64,000 nt of DNA from an uncultured SAR116 cluster alpha proteobacterium (lineage in GTDB: Bacteria; Pseudomonadota; Alphaproteobacteria; Puniceispirillales; Marisalimonadaceae): the NCBI GenBank assembly GCA_902623995.1, contig CACNWE010000003.1:62001-126000 (forward strand), written 5' to 3'. The position numbers were made by a program, and so were the translations under genes. The notes beneath the pieces are model-generated. The model was not told where the DNA came from. It was given only the letters and a program-made list of their open reading frames with translations, and searched no databases. Positions 53,029 to 62,736 of this stretch are shown in pieces. Every line of letters begins with the position of its first letter. The first letter of the stretch is position 1.

Positions 53029-54260
53029 TCAATAATCGTATCGTTAAATTTTAGCGCATAACCTGCTAAATATAAAGATCCAGTTATTAACAAGGGAATT
53101 TTATCGTCGGCTTTTTTAAGTGCATTTTCTAAACTTTTTGAAGTTTTTGTATTAAAACCTAATCCATCTAATTTATTTTTAATGTCTAGTGCTGAAAGTG
53201 AATTTTTTTGTTCAGGTATTTCAACAGCATAAATTCGATCAATATGTTTTTTAAAGATTTTTACAAAATCTTTAACTTCTCTATTATTTAACATCCCTAT
53301 AATTAGGTTCCATTTACCTAATGCTTCTTTAGTTAGATATTTTTCAAGAACAACAGCACCATCTTGATTATGTGATCCATCTATTATAGTAATATTTTTT
53401 CTGAAATTGAAAATTTTACCTTCATTTAATTTTTGGATTCTTCCAAACCAAGAGGTTCTTGCGAGTCCTATCTTTACTCTGGGTAAGGAAATAGACGGTA
53501 TAAAAAATTTAGCAGCTGTAAATGCTGTTGATGCATTATCGTATTGGAAGTCACCAGTTAATCCTAATTTTGTGTCTCTAGAGATTTTTTCTAACCTAAT
53601 TACCTTTGAATTTAATTCTTTTGCATTGTATATCAATGTTTTGAATGTTTTATCTCTACTTTGTTTAGCAATTATTACAGGAATATTTTTTCTTAAAATA
53701 CCTGCTTTCTCTTTTGCTATTTTTTGAATATTGTTTCCTAAAAATTCTTCATGGTCTAAACCAATTTTAGTTATAATGGTAAGCTTTTTATTTTCTATAA
53801 TATTTGTTGCATCTAACCTTCCACCCAACCCAGTCTCAAAAATATTAATATCAGCAGGAAATCTTTTGAAAGCAATAAATGCTGCTGCAGTAGTAATTTC
53901 AAAAAATGTTATTGGATTACAATCATTTTTCAGCTCAACCTCTTCTAATATATTTATTAAATTTTTATCTGAAATTAATTCTTTGTTTGTTCTAATTCGC
54001 TCATTAAAATTTATTAAATGAGGAGAAGTATATATATTAACTGATAAATTATGAGCTTCTAAAATTTCTTTTAGAAATGCTGCAGTTGAGCCTTTACCAT
54101 TTGTCCCAGCTATATGAACCACATTGTTTAAATTATTTTGTGGATTATGAAATTTATCCATTAAAACTTTTAATCTTTTTAGATCAAAATCTATGAGTTT
54201 TGGATGTAATTCAAACATCCTTTTTAAGATTGAAGATAATTTGTTTTTCGTATTACTCAA
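53025..54260 (-). CDS. folC: Bifunctional folylpolyglutamate / dihydrofolate synthase
   Basis: The 411-residue Mur-ligase-family enzyme has the P-loop HIAGTNGKGSTAAFLKE (residues 47-63), the folate-binding TSPHLINFNERIRTN, the metal site FEITTAAAFIAF, and DATNIIENK. The C-terminal domain starts near IIDGSHNQDGAVV. It makes dihydrofolate and adds glutamate tails. TTG start. It is the last gene of the minus-strand cluster, 22 bases after accD. Confidence 0.95.
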   Translation of the reverse strand: MSNTKNKLSSILKRMFELHPKLIDFDLKRLKVLMDKFHNPQNNLNNVVHIAGTNGKGSTAAFLKEILEAHNLSVNIYTSPHLINFNERIRTNKELISDKNLINILEEVELKNDCNPITFFEITTAAAFIAFKRFPADINIFETGLGGRLDATNIIENKKLTIITKIGLDHEEFLGNNIQKIAKEKAGILRKNIPVIIAKQSRDKTFKTLIYNAKELNSKVIRLEKISRDTKLGLTGDFQYDNASTAFTAAKFFIPSISLPRVKIGLARTSWFGRIQKLNEGKIFNFRKNITIIDGSHNQDGAVVLEKYLTKEALGKWNLIIGMLNNREVKDFVKIFKKHIDRIYAVEIPEQKNSLSALDIKNKLDGLGFNTKTSKSLENALKKADDKIPLLITGSLYLAGYALKFNDTIID

Positions 54261-54282
54261 TTTAAATTAAAAATTAGTAGTG

Positions 54283-55137
54283 CTAATTTAAATAAAAAGT
54301 TAAAGATTTTAAAAGTTTCGAAATTTTAGTTTTTTGTTCTGATCTAGGAACAACAATATCTATCATACCGTGAGATTTTAAATATTCAGCTGTTTGAAAA
54401 TCTTCAGGTAATTTTTCTTTAACTGTTTCTTCTATAACTCTTCTACCAGCAAATCCAATAATAGCTCCTGGTTCTGCAACATGAATATCACCAAGCATAG
54501 CAAAGCTTGCAGTAACACCCCCAGTAGTTGGATTTGCGTGTAAAACTATATATGGAAGCTTTGCTTTTTTTATTCTATTAATTGCAATTGTTGATCTTGG
54601 CATTTGCATTAAGGAAAATATGCCTTCTTGCATTCTTGCTCCCCCTGAAGATGGAACTACTATAAGGGAACATTTTCTTTTTATAGCTTCTTCAGAGGCT
54701 AAAATTAATCCATCTCCTACATATCTACCCATTGATCCAGCCATAAATGCAAAATCAAAACATGCCAATATTACTGGTGTTTTATCAATTAATCCAAAAC
54801 TAATTAACAAAGCATCATCTAGTTTTGTTTTGTTTTGAGCATCTTTTATTCTATCGCTATATTTTTTTTTATCTTTAAAATTTAGTGGATCTAATTTTGG
54901 TTTTGGTATTGTAATATTTTCTATTGTGTCTTTATCAAGAAGAAATTCAATTCTTTCTCTTGCTGATAAGTGATCATGATAACCACATGTTTTACAAACA
55001 TTATGATTTGAAGAAAATTCTTTATGAAATATCATTTGAGAACAAGATTTGCATTTTACCCACAATACTTCCTCTGGTTCTTTTATTTTAACAAAAGCTT
55101 TAAACTTAGGTAAAACTGTCTCTTTAATCCAATTCAA
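54283..55137 (-). CDS. accD: Acetyl-CoA carboxylase carboxyltransferase subunit beta
   Basis: The 284-residue subunit has an N-terminal zinc ribbon (Cys29, Cys32, Cys48, Cys51 in WVKCKSCSQM and VCKTCGYHDHL). The crotonase-like core has FAFMAGSMGRYVGDG, SSGGARMQEG and NPTTGGVTASFAMLGD. With AccA it forms malonyl-CoA for fatty-acid synthesis. TTG start with GGAAAG upstream. The link to trpA and folC is conserved in Proteobacteria. Confidence 0.97.
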   Translation of the reverse strand: MNWIKETVLPKFKAFVKIKEPEEVLWVKCKSCSQMIFHKEFSSNHNVCKTCGYHDHLSARERIEFLLDKDTIENITIPKPKLDPLNFKDKKKYSDRIKDAQNKTKLDDALLISFGLIDKTPVILACFDFAFMAGSMGRYVGDGLILASEEAIKRKCSLIVVPSSGGARMQEGIFSLMQMPRSTIAINRIKKAKLPYIVLHANPTTGGVTASFAMLGDIHVAEPGAIIGFAGRRVIEETVKEKLPEDFQTAEYLKSHGMIDIVVPRSEQKTKISKLLKSLTFYLN

Positions 55138-55182
55138 TTATCTTTCCTTTTTAATTATACTACTTAATCAAATAAATAAGGC

Positions 55183-55995
55183 TTAATTATGTTTTAAAGC
55201 TTTTGTTATTTCTTTAGTAAAGTCTAAACATGTTATTAATTCTACACTGCTTGAATCATCATCTATACTTTTTTTAATTAAATCAACTACTGCAGATCCA
55301 ATAACAATACCGTCAGATACGTCTGACATCAAAGTAGCTTGAGCTGGTGATCGGATGCCAAATCCAATAACAATTGGTAAGTCTGTAACCTGTTTAATCT
55401 TCTTGATATTATCTTGTACATTCTGAATATTAGGGGATTGTGTACCAGTTATGCCGGTTATTGAAACATAATATACAAATCCAGTAGCATTTAACAAAAT
55501 CTTTTTAAGTCTTTTTTCATCAGTGGTGGGAGTAACTAATCTTATCATAGATAGGTTATTTTTTTCAGCTTCAAAATAGAATTCATCATCTTCTTCAGGA
55601 GGTAAGTCTACAATGATGAGTGCGTCTATACCGAATTCTATACATTTTTTAATAAATTTTTCTTTCCCAAATTTATAAATTGGGTTGAAATATCCCATCA
55701 AAATAATAGGAGTATGAGTATTTTTTTCTCTAAAAATTTTAACAAGTGATAAACATTTTTTAATGTTCATACCTGATTTAAGAGCTCTTTGACTTGATAA
55801 TTGTATAGATGGTCCATCCGCCATTGGGTCTGAAAACGGCATGCCAATTTCAATAAAATCTGCGCCATTATCAGGCAGATTTGTAATGAGTTTCAAGGAG
55901 CTTTCAAAGTTAGGGTCGCCAGCTGTTACAAAAATTCCTAAGGCTTTTTTATTTTCTTTAGTTAATTTGTCAAAAGTTTTTTTTATACGATTCAT
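55183..55995 (-). CDS. trpA: Tryptophan synthase alpha subunit
   Basis: The 270-residue TIM-barrel subunit cleaves indole-3-glycerol phosphate. Catalytic Glu49 and Asp60 are in DFIEIGMPFSDPMADGP; phosphate-binding GFGIRSPAQ and a GSAVVD loop follow. It ends the trpF-trpB-trpA set and lies eight bases after trpB. Confidence 0.97.
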   Translation of the reverse strand: MNRIKKTFDKLTKENKKALGIFVTAGDPNFESSLKLITNLPDNGADFIEIGMPFSDPMADGPSIQLSSQRALKSGMNIKKCLSLVKIFREKNTHTPIILMGYFNPIYKFGKEKFIKKCIEFGIDALIIVDLPPEEDDEFYFEAEKNNLSMIRLVTPTTDEKRLKKILLNATGFVYYVSITGITGTQSPNIQNVQDNIKKIKQVTDLPIVIGFGIRSPAQATLMSDVSDGIVIGSAVVDLIKKSIDDDSSSVELITCLDFTKEITKALKHN

Positions 55996-56003
55996 AGTTT
56001 ATA

Positions 56004-57221
56004 TTAACTATCATTTTTCATTATTAATGGTAACACAGCTGACAAATCTTTGTCTCCTCTTCCACACATATTCATAATTATAATTTGACCTTTTCTCTCA
56101 GAAGCTAATTTCCCTGTAATATGTAGGGCATGAGCAGGTTCAAGAGCAGGAATTATACCTTCTAACCTACTACATAACTTAAAAGCATCTAAACTCTGTT
56201 CATCTGTAGTTGATAAATATTTAATTCTACCAATATCATGAAGCCACGAATGTTCTGGCCCAATACCGGGATAATCCAAACCTGCAGAAATTGAATGAGC
56301 ATCAATTATTTGACCATCATCATCTTGAAGTAAATAAGTTCTATTTCCATGAAGTACTCCTGGTGAACCAGCAGTAAGAGATGCTGCGTGCAAATTAGAA
56401 TTCAGTCCTTTACCTGCTGCCTCAACACCAAATATTTCAACCTCTTCGTCGTCAAGGAAAGGGTGAAACAAACCTATTGCATTTGATCCTCCTCCAATGC
56501 ATGCAACTAGAGCATTTGGAAGTTGATTTTCCTTTTCTAAAATTTGTTTTTTTGCCTCTTCACCTATTATTGATTGAAAATCTCTAACCATTTTAGGATA
56601 TGGGTGTGGTCCAGCTGCAGTGCCAATAATGTAAAAATGAGTATTTGCATTACTTACCCAGAATCTTAAAGCATCATTCATTGCATCCTTTAATGTGCCT
56701 GTACCGGAGGTTACTGGATTGATTTTTGCGCCTAATAGTCGCATTCTTTGAACATTTGGTTTTTGACGCTCAATATCTTTTGCACCCATAAAGACTTCAC
56801 ATTCAAAACCAAAAAGGGCACATGCAGTCGCTGTAGCAACTCCATGTTGGCCTGCACCAGTTTCAGCAATAATTTTATTTTTACCCATATTTTTTGCTAA
56901 TAATATTTGACCTATAACATTATTAATTTTATGAGCCCCAGTGTGATTGAGTTCATCTCTTTTTAAGTAAATTTTAGCTCCACCAAAATGTTCAGTAAGT
57001 CTTTCAGCAAAATATAATGGACTGGGTCTTCCAATATAATCTCTTCTATACATATCTAATTCATTAATGAAAGACTGATCCTCTATTGCCTTTTCATATG
57101 CATTTTCAACATCCAAAATTAATGGCATTAGAGTTTCAGCTACAAATCTTCCACCATGAATCCCAAATTTACCATAAGAATCTGGGCCAGTTTTTAAGCT
57201 ATTTAAATTAATTTTCGTCAT
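56004..57221 (-). CDS. trpB: Tryptophan synthase beta subunit
   Basis: The 405-residue PLP enzyme joins indole and serine. The cofactor Lys98 is in [15 protein letters not shown]. Other blocks are [20 protein letters not shown], the phosphate-holding [10 protein letters not shown], and the C-terminal NMCGRGDKD. The motif set is that of the usual TrpB1 that pairs with TrpA. It lies between trpF and trpA with small gaps. Confidence 0.98.
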   Translation of the reverse strand: MTKINLNSLKTGPDSYGKFGIHGGRFVAETLMPLILDVENAYEKAIEDQSFINELDMYRRDYIGRPSPLYFAERLTEHFGGAKIYLKRDELNHTGAHKINNVIGQILLAKNMGKNKIIAETGAGQHGVATATACALFGFECEVFMGAKDIERQKPNVQRMRLLGAKINPVTSGTGTLKDAMNDALRFWVSNANTHFYIIGTAAGPHPYPKMVRDFQSIIGEEAKKQILEKENQLPNALVACIGGGSNAIGLFHPFLDDEEVEIFGVEAAGKGLNSNLHAASLTAGSPGVLHGNRTYLLQDDDGQIIDAHSISAGLDYPGIGPEHSWLHDIGRIKYLSTTDEQSLDAFKLCSRLEGIIPALEPAHALHITGKLASERKGQIIIMNMCGRGDKDLSAVLPLIMKNDS

Positions 57222-57231
57222 AAGTAAACCA

Positions 57232-57873
57232 TCATAAATTTTTACATTTTATTACAAAATCTTTAATTAATTTAGAATCTTTTAGGCCTTTCCTAATTTC
57301 CAGACCCGAAGAAATATCAATTGCTGGTGCCTTAGTAATATCAATGGCAATTTCTATATTTTCTATATTTAAACCTCCTGCAAGCATCCATTTTTTTTTG
57401 GATTTAAAGTCCTTAAGGATATTCCAGTCAAATTTTTTACCATTACCACCTGGCAAATCTTCAGATGGAGCGTCAAATAAAAGGATATCACAAATATCCT
57501 CAAATTCTTTATTTTTTCTTACCAGATCAATTTTATTCCTAACATTGATACCCTTAATCAAAGGAATATTTATTTTGTGTTTAATGTCAAGACATCTTCT
57601 TGAATTTTCGTTTCCGTGAAGTTGTATATAGTCAGGATTAATAGTTTTTTTAATTTCATTTAAAAAATCATCATTTGGGTCAACAGTTAGTGCTACTATT
57701 TTAGTAGTTTTATTTCTTGATTGAAGTAACCCTTTAGATTGATTAATTGATATGTTTCGGGGTGAATTTGGATAAAAAACCAATCCTATGTAATTGACTT
57801 TACATTTAAGCGCCGTGTTCATTGATTTTTTATCATTTATTCCACACACTTTAATTTCAAATAGATTATTCAT
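57232..57873 (-). CDS. trpF: Phosphoribosylanthranilate isomerase
   Basis: The 213-residue TIM barrel starts [12 protein letters not shown] with the general-base Cys10. [22 protein letters not shown] and the acidic residue in [15 protein letters not shown] follow, then the phosphate loop [10 protein letters not shown] and a DISSGLE near the end. It makes the substrate of indole-glycerol phosphate synthase. trpE, D and C are not in the window. Confidence 0.96.
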   Translation of the reverse strand: MNNLFEIKVCGINDKKSMNTALKCKVNYIGLVFYPNSPRNISINQSKGLLQSRNKTTKIVALTVDPNDDFLNEIKKTINPDYIQLHGNENSRRCLDIKHKINIPLIKGINVRNKIDLVRKNKEFEDICDILLFDAPSEDLPGGNGKKFDWNILKDFKSKKKWMLAGGLNIENIEIAIDITKAPAIDISSGLEIRKGLKDSKLIKDFVIKCKNL

Positions 57874-57915
57874 TTTAAATAAGTTATTTTTTAAGGTAAA
57901 AGATAAAAAATAAAG

Positions 57916-58194
57916 CTACTTGTTTAAACGATCCTTCATACCTTTACCCATTCTGAAATAGGGAACATTTTTTTCTGGAACTGCCACTGCATCACCATTT
58001 TTGGGATTTCTAGCAATCCGTGCTTTTCTTTTTTTAACATCAAATACTCCAAATCCACGTAATTCTACCCTTTCGTTTTTAGATAGAGCTTTAGTAATTG
58101 TGTCAAAAAACACATTTACAATCTTAGTTGCATCTTTTTGATAAATACTTGGATTAAGATTTGCGATTTTAATTATAAGATCTGATTTATTCAA
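57916..58194 (-). CDS. ihfB: Integration host factor subunit beta
   Basis: The 92-residue DNA-bending protein of the HU/IHF family has the dimer core (FFDTITKALSKNERVELRGFGVF region) and the DNA-intercalating arm around RKARIARNPKNGDAVAVPEK with its Pro. The start is TTG, with AAGGTG ten bases upstream. It lies 12 bases after rpsA. In many Alphaproteobacteria a sppA gene stands between rpsA and ihfB; none is here. Confidence 0.94.
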   Translation of the reverse strand: MNKSDLIIKIANLNPSIYQKDATKIVNVFFDTITKALSKNERVELRGFGVFDVKKRKARIARNPKNGDAVAVPEKNVPYFRMGKGMKDRLNK

Positions 58195-58205
58195 AATAAC
58201 ACCTT

Positions 58206-59915
58206 TTAAGAAGATTTTTCATCTTTTTTCGCTAGCGCAGCTCCTAAAATATCACCTAAACTTGCTCCACTATCTGATGATCCATACTCAGCCATGGCTT
58301 TCTTTTCTTCTTCAATTTCTCTGGCCTTAATTGAAAGAGAAATTTTTCTAGTTTTTTTATCAATATTTGTAACTGTAGCATCAACTTTGTCACCAACTCC
58401 GTATCGATCTGTTTTTTGATCTGCTCTTTCGCGTGATAAATCATTTTTCTTAATAAAGCCCTTTAAATTATCACCTACACTAACTTCTAAACCATTTTCT
58501 GTTATTTCAGCAATTGTACAAGTAACTGTTGATCCTTTTCTTATATTATCAATTTCAGTTGCAGTAACATCCTCTGTAAGTTGTTTAATACCAAGAGAAA
58601 TTCTTTCTTTTTCAACATCTATATCTAATATTTTCGCTTGAGCAGAAGAACCTTTTATATAATTTTTAATTAGTTCATCCCCGTTACCGTCCCAACTTAT
58701 GTCAGATAAGTGTACTAGACCATCAATATCTTCAGTAAGAGCTATAAATATACCAAACTCTGTTATATTCCTTATTTCTCCTTCAATTATATCACCGATT
58801 TTATTTGTATTTTTGTAATTTTCCCAAGGATTCTCTACGCATTGTTTTATTCCTAAAGAAATTCTTCTTTTTTGCACATCAATCTCTAGGACCATTACAT
58901 CAACTTTTTCTGATGTAGATACAATTTTCCCTGGATGAACATTTTTTTTAGTCCAACTCATTTCTGAAACATGAACTAATCCTTCGATGCCGTCCCCTAA
59001 TTCAACAAAAGAACCATAATCCGTAATATTAGTTACTATTCCTGTCATTTTTGCACCTACAGGAAATCTCTCAAAAACTTTTAGCCAAGGATCCTCAGTT
59101 AGTTGTTTTATCCCAAGTGATATTCTCTTTGTTTCATCATTAAATTTTATAACTTTAACTTGAACAGATTCACCTACTTGAAGCGCTTCAGATGGGTGAT
59201 TGATTCTTTTCCATGAAATATCTGTTACATGTAATAGACCATCAACACCGCCTAGATCAACAAAAGCACCGTAATCTGTGATATTTTTGATAACACCCTG
59301 TAAAACTTGACCTTCTTGTAAATTTGCAACTAGTTCAGTTCTCGCCTCGGCTCTACTATCTTCCAATACTGCTCTTCTAGAGACAACAATATTACCTCTT
59401 CTTCGATCCATTTTAAGTATTTGAAATGGTTGAGGTGTTCCCATTAATACACCAAGATCTTTAATTGGTCTTATATCTACTTGACTTCCAGGTAAAAAAG
59501 CTGTTGCGCCTTCTAAATCTACAGTAAATCCTCCCTTGACTTTTCCAAAAATTATACCATTAACTCTCTGTTGTTTCTCAAGTGCAACTTCTAAATTTAC
59601 CCAAGCTTCTTCTCTTCTTGCTTTTTCCCTACTTAAAATTGCTTGACCGTTAATATCTTCAAGTCTTTCGATATACACTTCAACTGTATCTCCCACATTT
59701 ATTTTCAAATTGTCATCACTATTCCCAAATTCTCTTAGGGGGACACGACCTTCACATTTCAAACCAACATCAATTAAAATCATATCCTTTTCAATTGATA
59801 TAACTGTTCCAGATACTACAGATCCTTCTATACTCGTCATTTCTTGAAAGCTTTGGTCTAATAATTCTGAGAAGCTTTCCTTGGAAGGTTTTGTAGTGGT
59901 TTCAGTTTGAGTCAA
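58206..59915 (-). CDS. rpsA: 30S ribosomal protein S1
   Basis: The 569-residue protein has six S1 domains at about residues 33-100, 115-180, 200-268, 287-355, 373-443 and 460-525. Repeats 3 to 5 are the most alike (ITDYGAFVDLGGVDGLLHV, ITDYGSFVELG, ITEFGIFIAL). Domains 1-2 dock on the ribosome, the others bind mRNA. The tail AEYGSSDSGASLGDIL is typical. Start TTG with GGAG six bases upstream. It has its own strong promoter and leads ihfB. Confidence 0.97.
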   Translation of the reverse strand: MTQTETTTKPSKESFSELLDQSFQEMTSIEGSVVSGTVISIEKDMILIDVGLKCEGRVPLREFGNSDDNLKINVGDTVEVYIERLEDINGQAILSREKARREEAWVNLEVALEKQQRVNGIIFGKVKGGFTVDLEGATAFLPGSQVDIRPIKDLGVLMGTPQPFQILKMDRRRGNIVVSRRAVLEDSRAEARTELVANLQEGQVLQGVIKNITDYGAFVDLGGVDGLLHVTDISWKRINHPSEALQVGESVQVKVIKFNDETKRISLGIKQLTEDPWLKVFERFPVGAKMTGIVTNITDYGSFVELGDGIEGLVHVSEMSWTKKNVHPGKIVSTSEKVDVMVLEIDVQKRRISLGIKQCVENPWENYKNTNKIGDIIEGEIRNITEFGIFIALTEDIDGLVHLSDISWDGNGDELIKNYIKGSSAQAKILDIDVEKERISLGIKQLTEDVTATEIDNIRKGSTVTCTIAEITENGLEVSVGDNLKGFIKKNDLSRERADQKTDRYGVGDKVDATVTNIDKKTRKISLSIKAREIEEEKKAMAEYGSSDSGASLGDILGAALAKKDEKSS

Positions 59916-59959
59916 TATTTTCTCCTATGTATAAAGTGAATAGTGTGCATTTTTTAGTT

Positions 59960-59988
59960 GTTATAAATATGGAAAGTCAAGAAATCAA
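59960..59988 (-). promoter_or_regulatory. Near-consensus promoter for rpsA-ihfB
   Basis: On the minus strand TTGATT (59988-59983) and TATAAC (59965-59960) are 17 bases apart, about 45 bases before the rpsA start codon. It lies in the 94-base gap after cmk. Confidence 0.72.
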
Positions 59989-60009
59989 TGAATATATTTT
60001 GATAAAATG

Positions 60010-60663
60010 TTAAATTCCTTCTATTATTTTAGTCACCTTTAATAATAACTCATCAGCATCAATAAAACTTGTATCTATTACATATGCATCAACAGCTGGA
60101 GCAAGTGGTGATGTTATTCTACTACTATCTAACTTATCTCTTTCTTTCATTTCTCTAATCAAAGATTGCAACATACACTTTTCATCATTTTCTTGCAAGA
60201 AAGATATGTTTTTTTCTAATAATCTTCTTTTTGCTCTTATATCAATTGATGCATCAATAAAAAACTTAAAATCAGCATTTGGAAGAATTTTTGTGCCAAT
60301 ATCTCTACCATCAAGGATACAGCCAGGAAATTTCGTTTTATTCTTAATTACAAATTCTTTTTGTTTTAAATTTAATATTTCTCTTAATTTAGGATAAGTT
60401 GCAATAAAAGAAGCCAGTTTTGCAGTTTTTTCTGATCTTAGATCTTCTTTTTTTAATTCTAGAAAATTTAAATCTCTGGCAATTTTAGTGCTGTAATATA
60501 CTAAATTTGAAGAAGTATCTTTTTTCTTAATAATTAATTCATCAGCAACTTTTCTATATAAAAGACCTGTATCTAAGTGAGCAAAACCATACTTTTTAGC
60601 TAAATTTTTAGCTAGAGTACCTTTACCCGAAGCAGCTGTTCCATCTATTGCAATCTCTATCAT
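60010..60663 (-). CDS. cmk: Cytidylate kinase
   Basis: The 217-residue enzyme phosphorylates CMP/dCMP. The P-loop is IDGTAASGKGTLAKNLAKK (residues 6-24), then FAHLDTGLLYRKVA. The ILDGRDIGTKILPNADFKFF block (near 120-140) binds substrate, and a lid follows with RAKRRLLE and DSSRITSPLAPA. It lies 41 bases after aroA, an order shared by many Proteobacteria (aroA-cmk-rpsA). Confidence 0.96.
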   Translation of the reverse strand: MIEIAIDGTAASGKGTLAKNLAKKYGFAHLDTGLLYRKVADELIIKKKDTSSNLVYYSTKIARDLNFLELKKEDLRSEKTAKLASFIATYPKLREILNLKQKEFVIKNKTKFPGCILDGRDIGTKILPNADFKFFIDASIDIRAKRRLLEKNISFLQENDEKCMLQSLIREMKERDKLDSSRITSPLAPAVDAYVIDTSFIDADELLLKVTKIIEGI

Positions 60664-60704
60664 TAAAAGTATCTTTTTTGATGTTAAAATATATTATTGT
60701 GTGT

Positions 60705-62033
60705 CTATGTATGTTTCAATTTAGCACCAATTTCATTCATTATCTCATAAAATGAAGGAAAAGAGGATTTTATGGTATCAGTATCGACTACTTTTATAGG
60801 ATTTTCTGTAATTAAACCTAAACATAAAAAAGACATAGCAATTCTATGGTCTAATCTAGATTTAATAGTAATGTTCCCTTTTAAAGCATAATCAGGTCCT
60901 CTACCTTTTATAACTAAACTATCTTTTTTTTCTTTAGTCTCAATACCAGCTGATCTTAATCCCTCACTCATTGTATGGATCCTATCAGTCTCTTTAAATC
61001 TTAGTTCTTCAACACCTTCCATGGTTGTATCGCCAATTGCTCTAACAGCAGCTACAGAAAGTATTGGAAATTCATCTATCATAGAAGCAACTCTAGACTT
61101 AGGAATTTTAATTCCCCTTAAAATACTATATTTTGCTGAAATATCTGCAATTGGTTCACCATTTATTTCTCGTCTATTTGAAAATGAAATATTTGCTCCC
61201 ATTTCTATAAGGCTTTTATATAAGCCTAACCTCAAATCATTAACACACACATTCAAAACTTTAATCTCACTATTAGGTGTTATTATTGAGGCCACTATTG
61301 GAAAAGCTGCACTAGATGGATCTGAAGGAATTTCAATATCTAGTGTTTTGAGTATAGGAAGGCCTTCTAGAGTAATTTTCCAAGAAGAATCAGGTAGTTG
61401 TATTGTAGAAATTTTAGCTCCTAAATACTTTAACATTCTTTCACTATGATCTCTTGACAAAGAAGGTTCAATAATAGTTGTATTTCCTGTTGAAGATAGC
61501 CCAGCTAATAGAATACTTGACTTAATTTGAGCTGAAGCAACGGGACTGTTATATTCAAGAGGTAGTGGAATTTTAGAACCTTTAATTTTAATAGGCAAAT
61601 TATCGTTGTTAGGGTTATCAAAAACTGCACCAGTTTTCCTGAGCGGTTTAATTATTCTTTTCATTGGTCTTTTGGATAAAGATTCATCTCCTATAATTGT
61701 TGCTTCAACATCAGATCCAGCTATTAGTCCCATAAGTAATCTTGATCCAGTTCCAGAATTACCTAAATCCAAACTAAAACCTGAACCGGATAAATTTCCT
61801 ATTCCATTTCCAAAAACTTCCCAAATATTTTTATTTTTTTTAATTATTATGCCTAAAGTTTTTAGTGCCTCAAGTGTTGCAATGACATCATCGCTTTCAA
61901 GAAGGTTTTTAATTATTATTTTCCCTGTTACTAATGATCCTATGATAAGAGCGCGATGAGAAATTGACTTGTCACCGGGTACAACCACTTCACCATATAA
62001 TTTTGAAGATTTATATGAAGTCATAGAGTTCAT
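60705..62033 (-). CDS. aroA: 3-phosphoshikimate 1-carboxyvinyltransferase (EPSP synthase)
   Basis: The 442-residue shikimate-pathway enzyme has the N-terminal VVPGDKSISHRALIIG (residues 18-33), the LGNSGTGSRLLMGLIAG (PEP and S3P binding), SAQIKSSILLAGL, catalytic EFPILSVAA and RFKETDRI, and DHRIAMSF near the end. The Ala in the LGNSGTGSRLL stretch (normally NAGTA/T in class I) and SAQIKSSILLAGL fit the class II type found in Alphaproteobacteria. It is the first gene of the minus-strand cluster. Confidence 0.96.
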   Translation of the reverse strand: MNSMTSYKSSKLYGEVVVPGDKSISHRALIIGSLVTGKIIIKNLLESDDVIATLEALKTLGIIIKKNKNIWEVFGNGIGNLSGSGFSLDLGNSGTGSRLLMGLIAGSDVEATIIGDESLSKRPMKRIIKPLRKTGAVFDNPNNDNLPIKIKGSKIPLPLEYNSPVASAQIKSSILLAGLSSTGNTTIIEPSLSRDHSERMLKYLGAKISTIQLPDSSWKITLEGLPILKTLDIEIPSDPSSAAFPIVASIITPNSEIKVLNVCVNDLRLGLYKSLIEMGANISFSNRREINGEPIADISAKYSILRGIKIPKSRVASMIDEFPILSVAAVRAIGDTTMEGVEELRFKETDRIHTMSEGLRSAGIETKEKKDSLVIKGRGPDYALKGNITIKSRLDHRIAMSFLCLGLITENPIKVVDTDTIKSSFPSFYEIMNEIGAKLKHT

Positions 62034-62113
62034 AAAAAATAATTTCCAGTATTAATAAAGCCTCAATATATCTTTAATTTAGGAAAAGTTAACCAAATTC
62101 TTAAAAAAAACTT

Positions 62114-62143
62114 TTGACATATTGAATATTTTAAGTCTATTCC
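62114..62143 (+). promoter_or_regulatory. Candidate promoter for the TIGR02300 gene and tRNA-Ala
   Basis: A perfect TTGACA and TATTCC lie 18 bases apart, about 33 bases before the ATG. The -35 is excellent, the -10 weak. Confidence 0.5.
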
Positions 62144-62176
62144 AATATTAAGAAATTTTTATTAAGGAGAATAGCA

Positions 62177-62584
62177 ATGGCAAAACCAGAATGGGGTAGA
62201 AAGAGAACTTGTCAGGTATGTGGTAAAAAATTTTATGATCTTAACAAATCTCCTATTATTTGCCCTTGTCCTGAAGCTGTTGAATTTGATCCTAACGATT
62301 ATTTAAAATCAAGAAAAGGTAAAGGTATTCCTCCAAAAGCTTCAGTAGAAGATGACAATGATTTAACAAAAGATATTGAAAACATTGACGATATTGAAGT
62401 CGATGCTGATGGTGAAGTTGTAAGTGACGATGATCCATTACTTGAAATAAATAAAGAAGATCAAAATGTAATAGCAGATGACGAAATTGATATGGATGAG
62501 GATATTTCTTTTATTAACGATGATGAAATTACAGAAGACGATAATGGTATTAATGTAGAAATAAATGAAGATGATAAGAATTAA
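62177..62584 (+). CDS. TIGR02300 family protein (zinc-ribbon-like with acidic tail), function unknown
   Basis: The 135-residue protein starts MAKPEWGRKRTCQVCGKKFYDLNKSP, then ICPCP: Cys12, Cys15, Cys29 and Cys31 could hold a zinc ion. The rest, from about residue 55, is an Asp/Glu-rich low-complexity stretch. This is the TIGR02300 family, seen mainly in Alphaproteobacteria, of unknown role; its small basic zinc-binding head with a long acidic tail suggests binding to nucleic acid or a basic protein. AAGGAG precedes the ATG. It diverges from aroA and leads into tRNA-Ala nine bases later. Confidence 0.88.
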   Translation: MAKPEWGRKRTCQVCGKKFYDLNKSPIICPCPEAVEFDPNDYLKSRKGKGIPPKASVEDDNDLTKDIENIDDIEVDADGEVVSDDDPLLEINKEDQNVIADDEIDMDEDISFINDDEITEDDNGINVEINEDDKN

Positions 62585-62593
62585 AATATTTTT

Positions 62594-62669
62594 GGGGCTA
62601 TAGCTCAGTTGGGAGAGCGCTACACTGGCAGTGTAGAGGTCAGGGGTTCGAACCCCCTTAGCTCCACCA
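62594..62669 (+). tRNA. tRNA-Ala(GGC)
   Basis: The acceptor GGGGCTA pairs with TAGCTCC (one G-T pair). The D-arm is TAGCTCAGTTGGGAGAGCG, the anticodon loop CTGGCAG gives GGC, the T-arm is GTTCGAACC and CCA is encoded. 76 nt. It follows the TIGR02300 gene closely and is likely on the same transcript. Confidence 0.97.
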
Positions 62670-62736
62670 TTAAACTTAGGAGTTTTAAAATATATACTAA
62701 TCAAAATATTAAATCATTTGATTTTGGTATTTAATA

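Noticed and set aside
62438-62704. Minus-strand open frame across the TIGR02300 tail and tRNA-Ala
   Set aside because: It is antisense to an acidic low-complexity coding end and to a tRNA; its sequence is a by-product of these.
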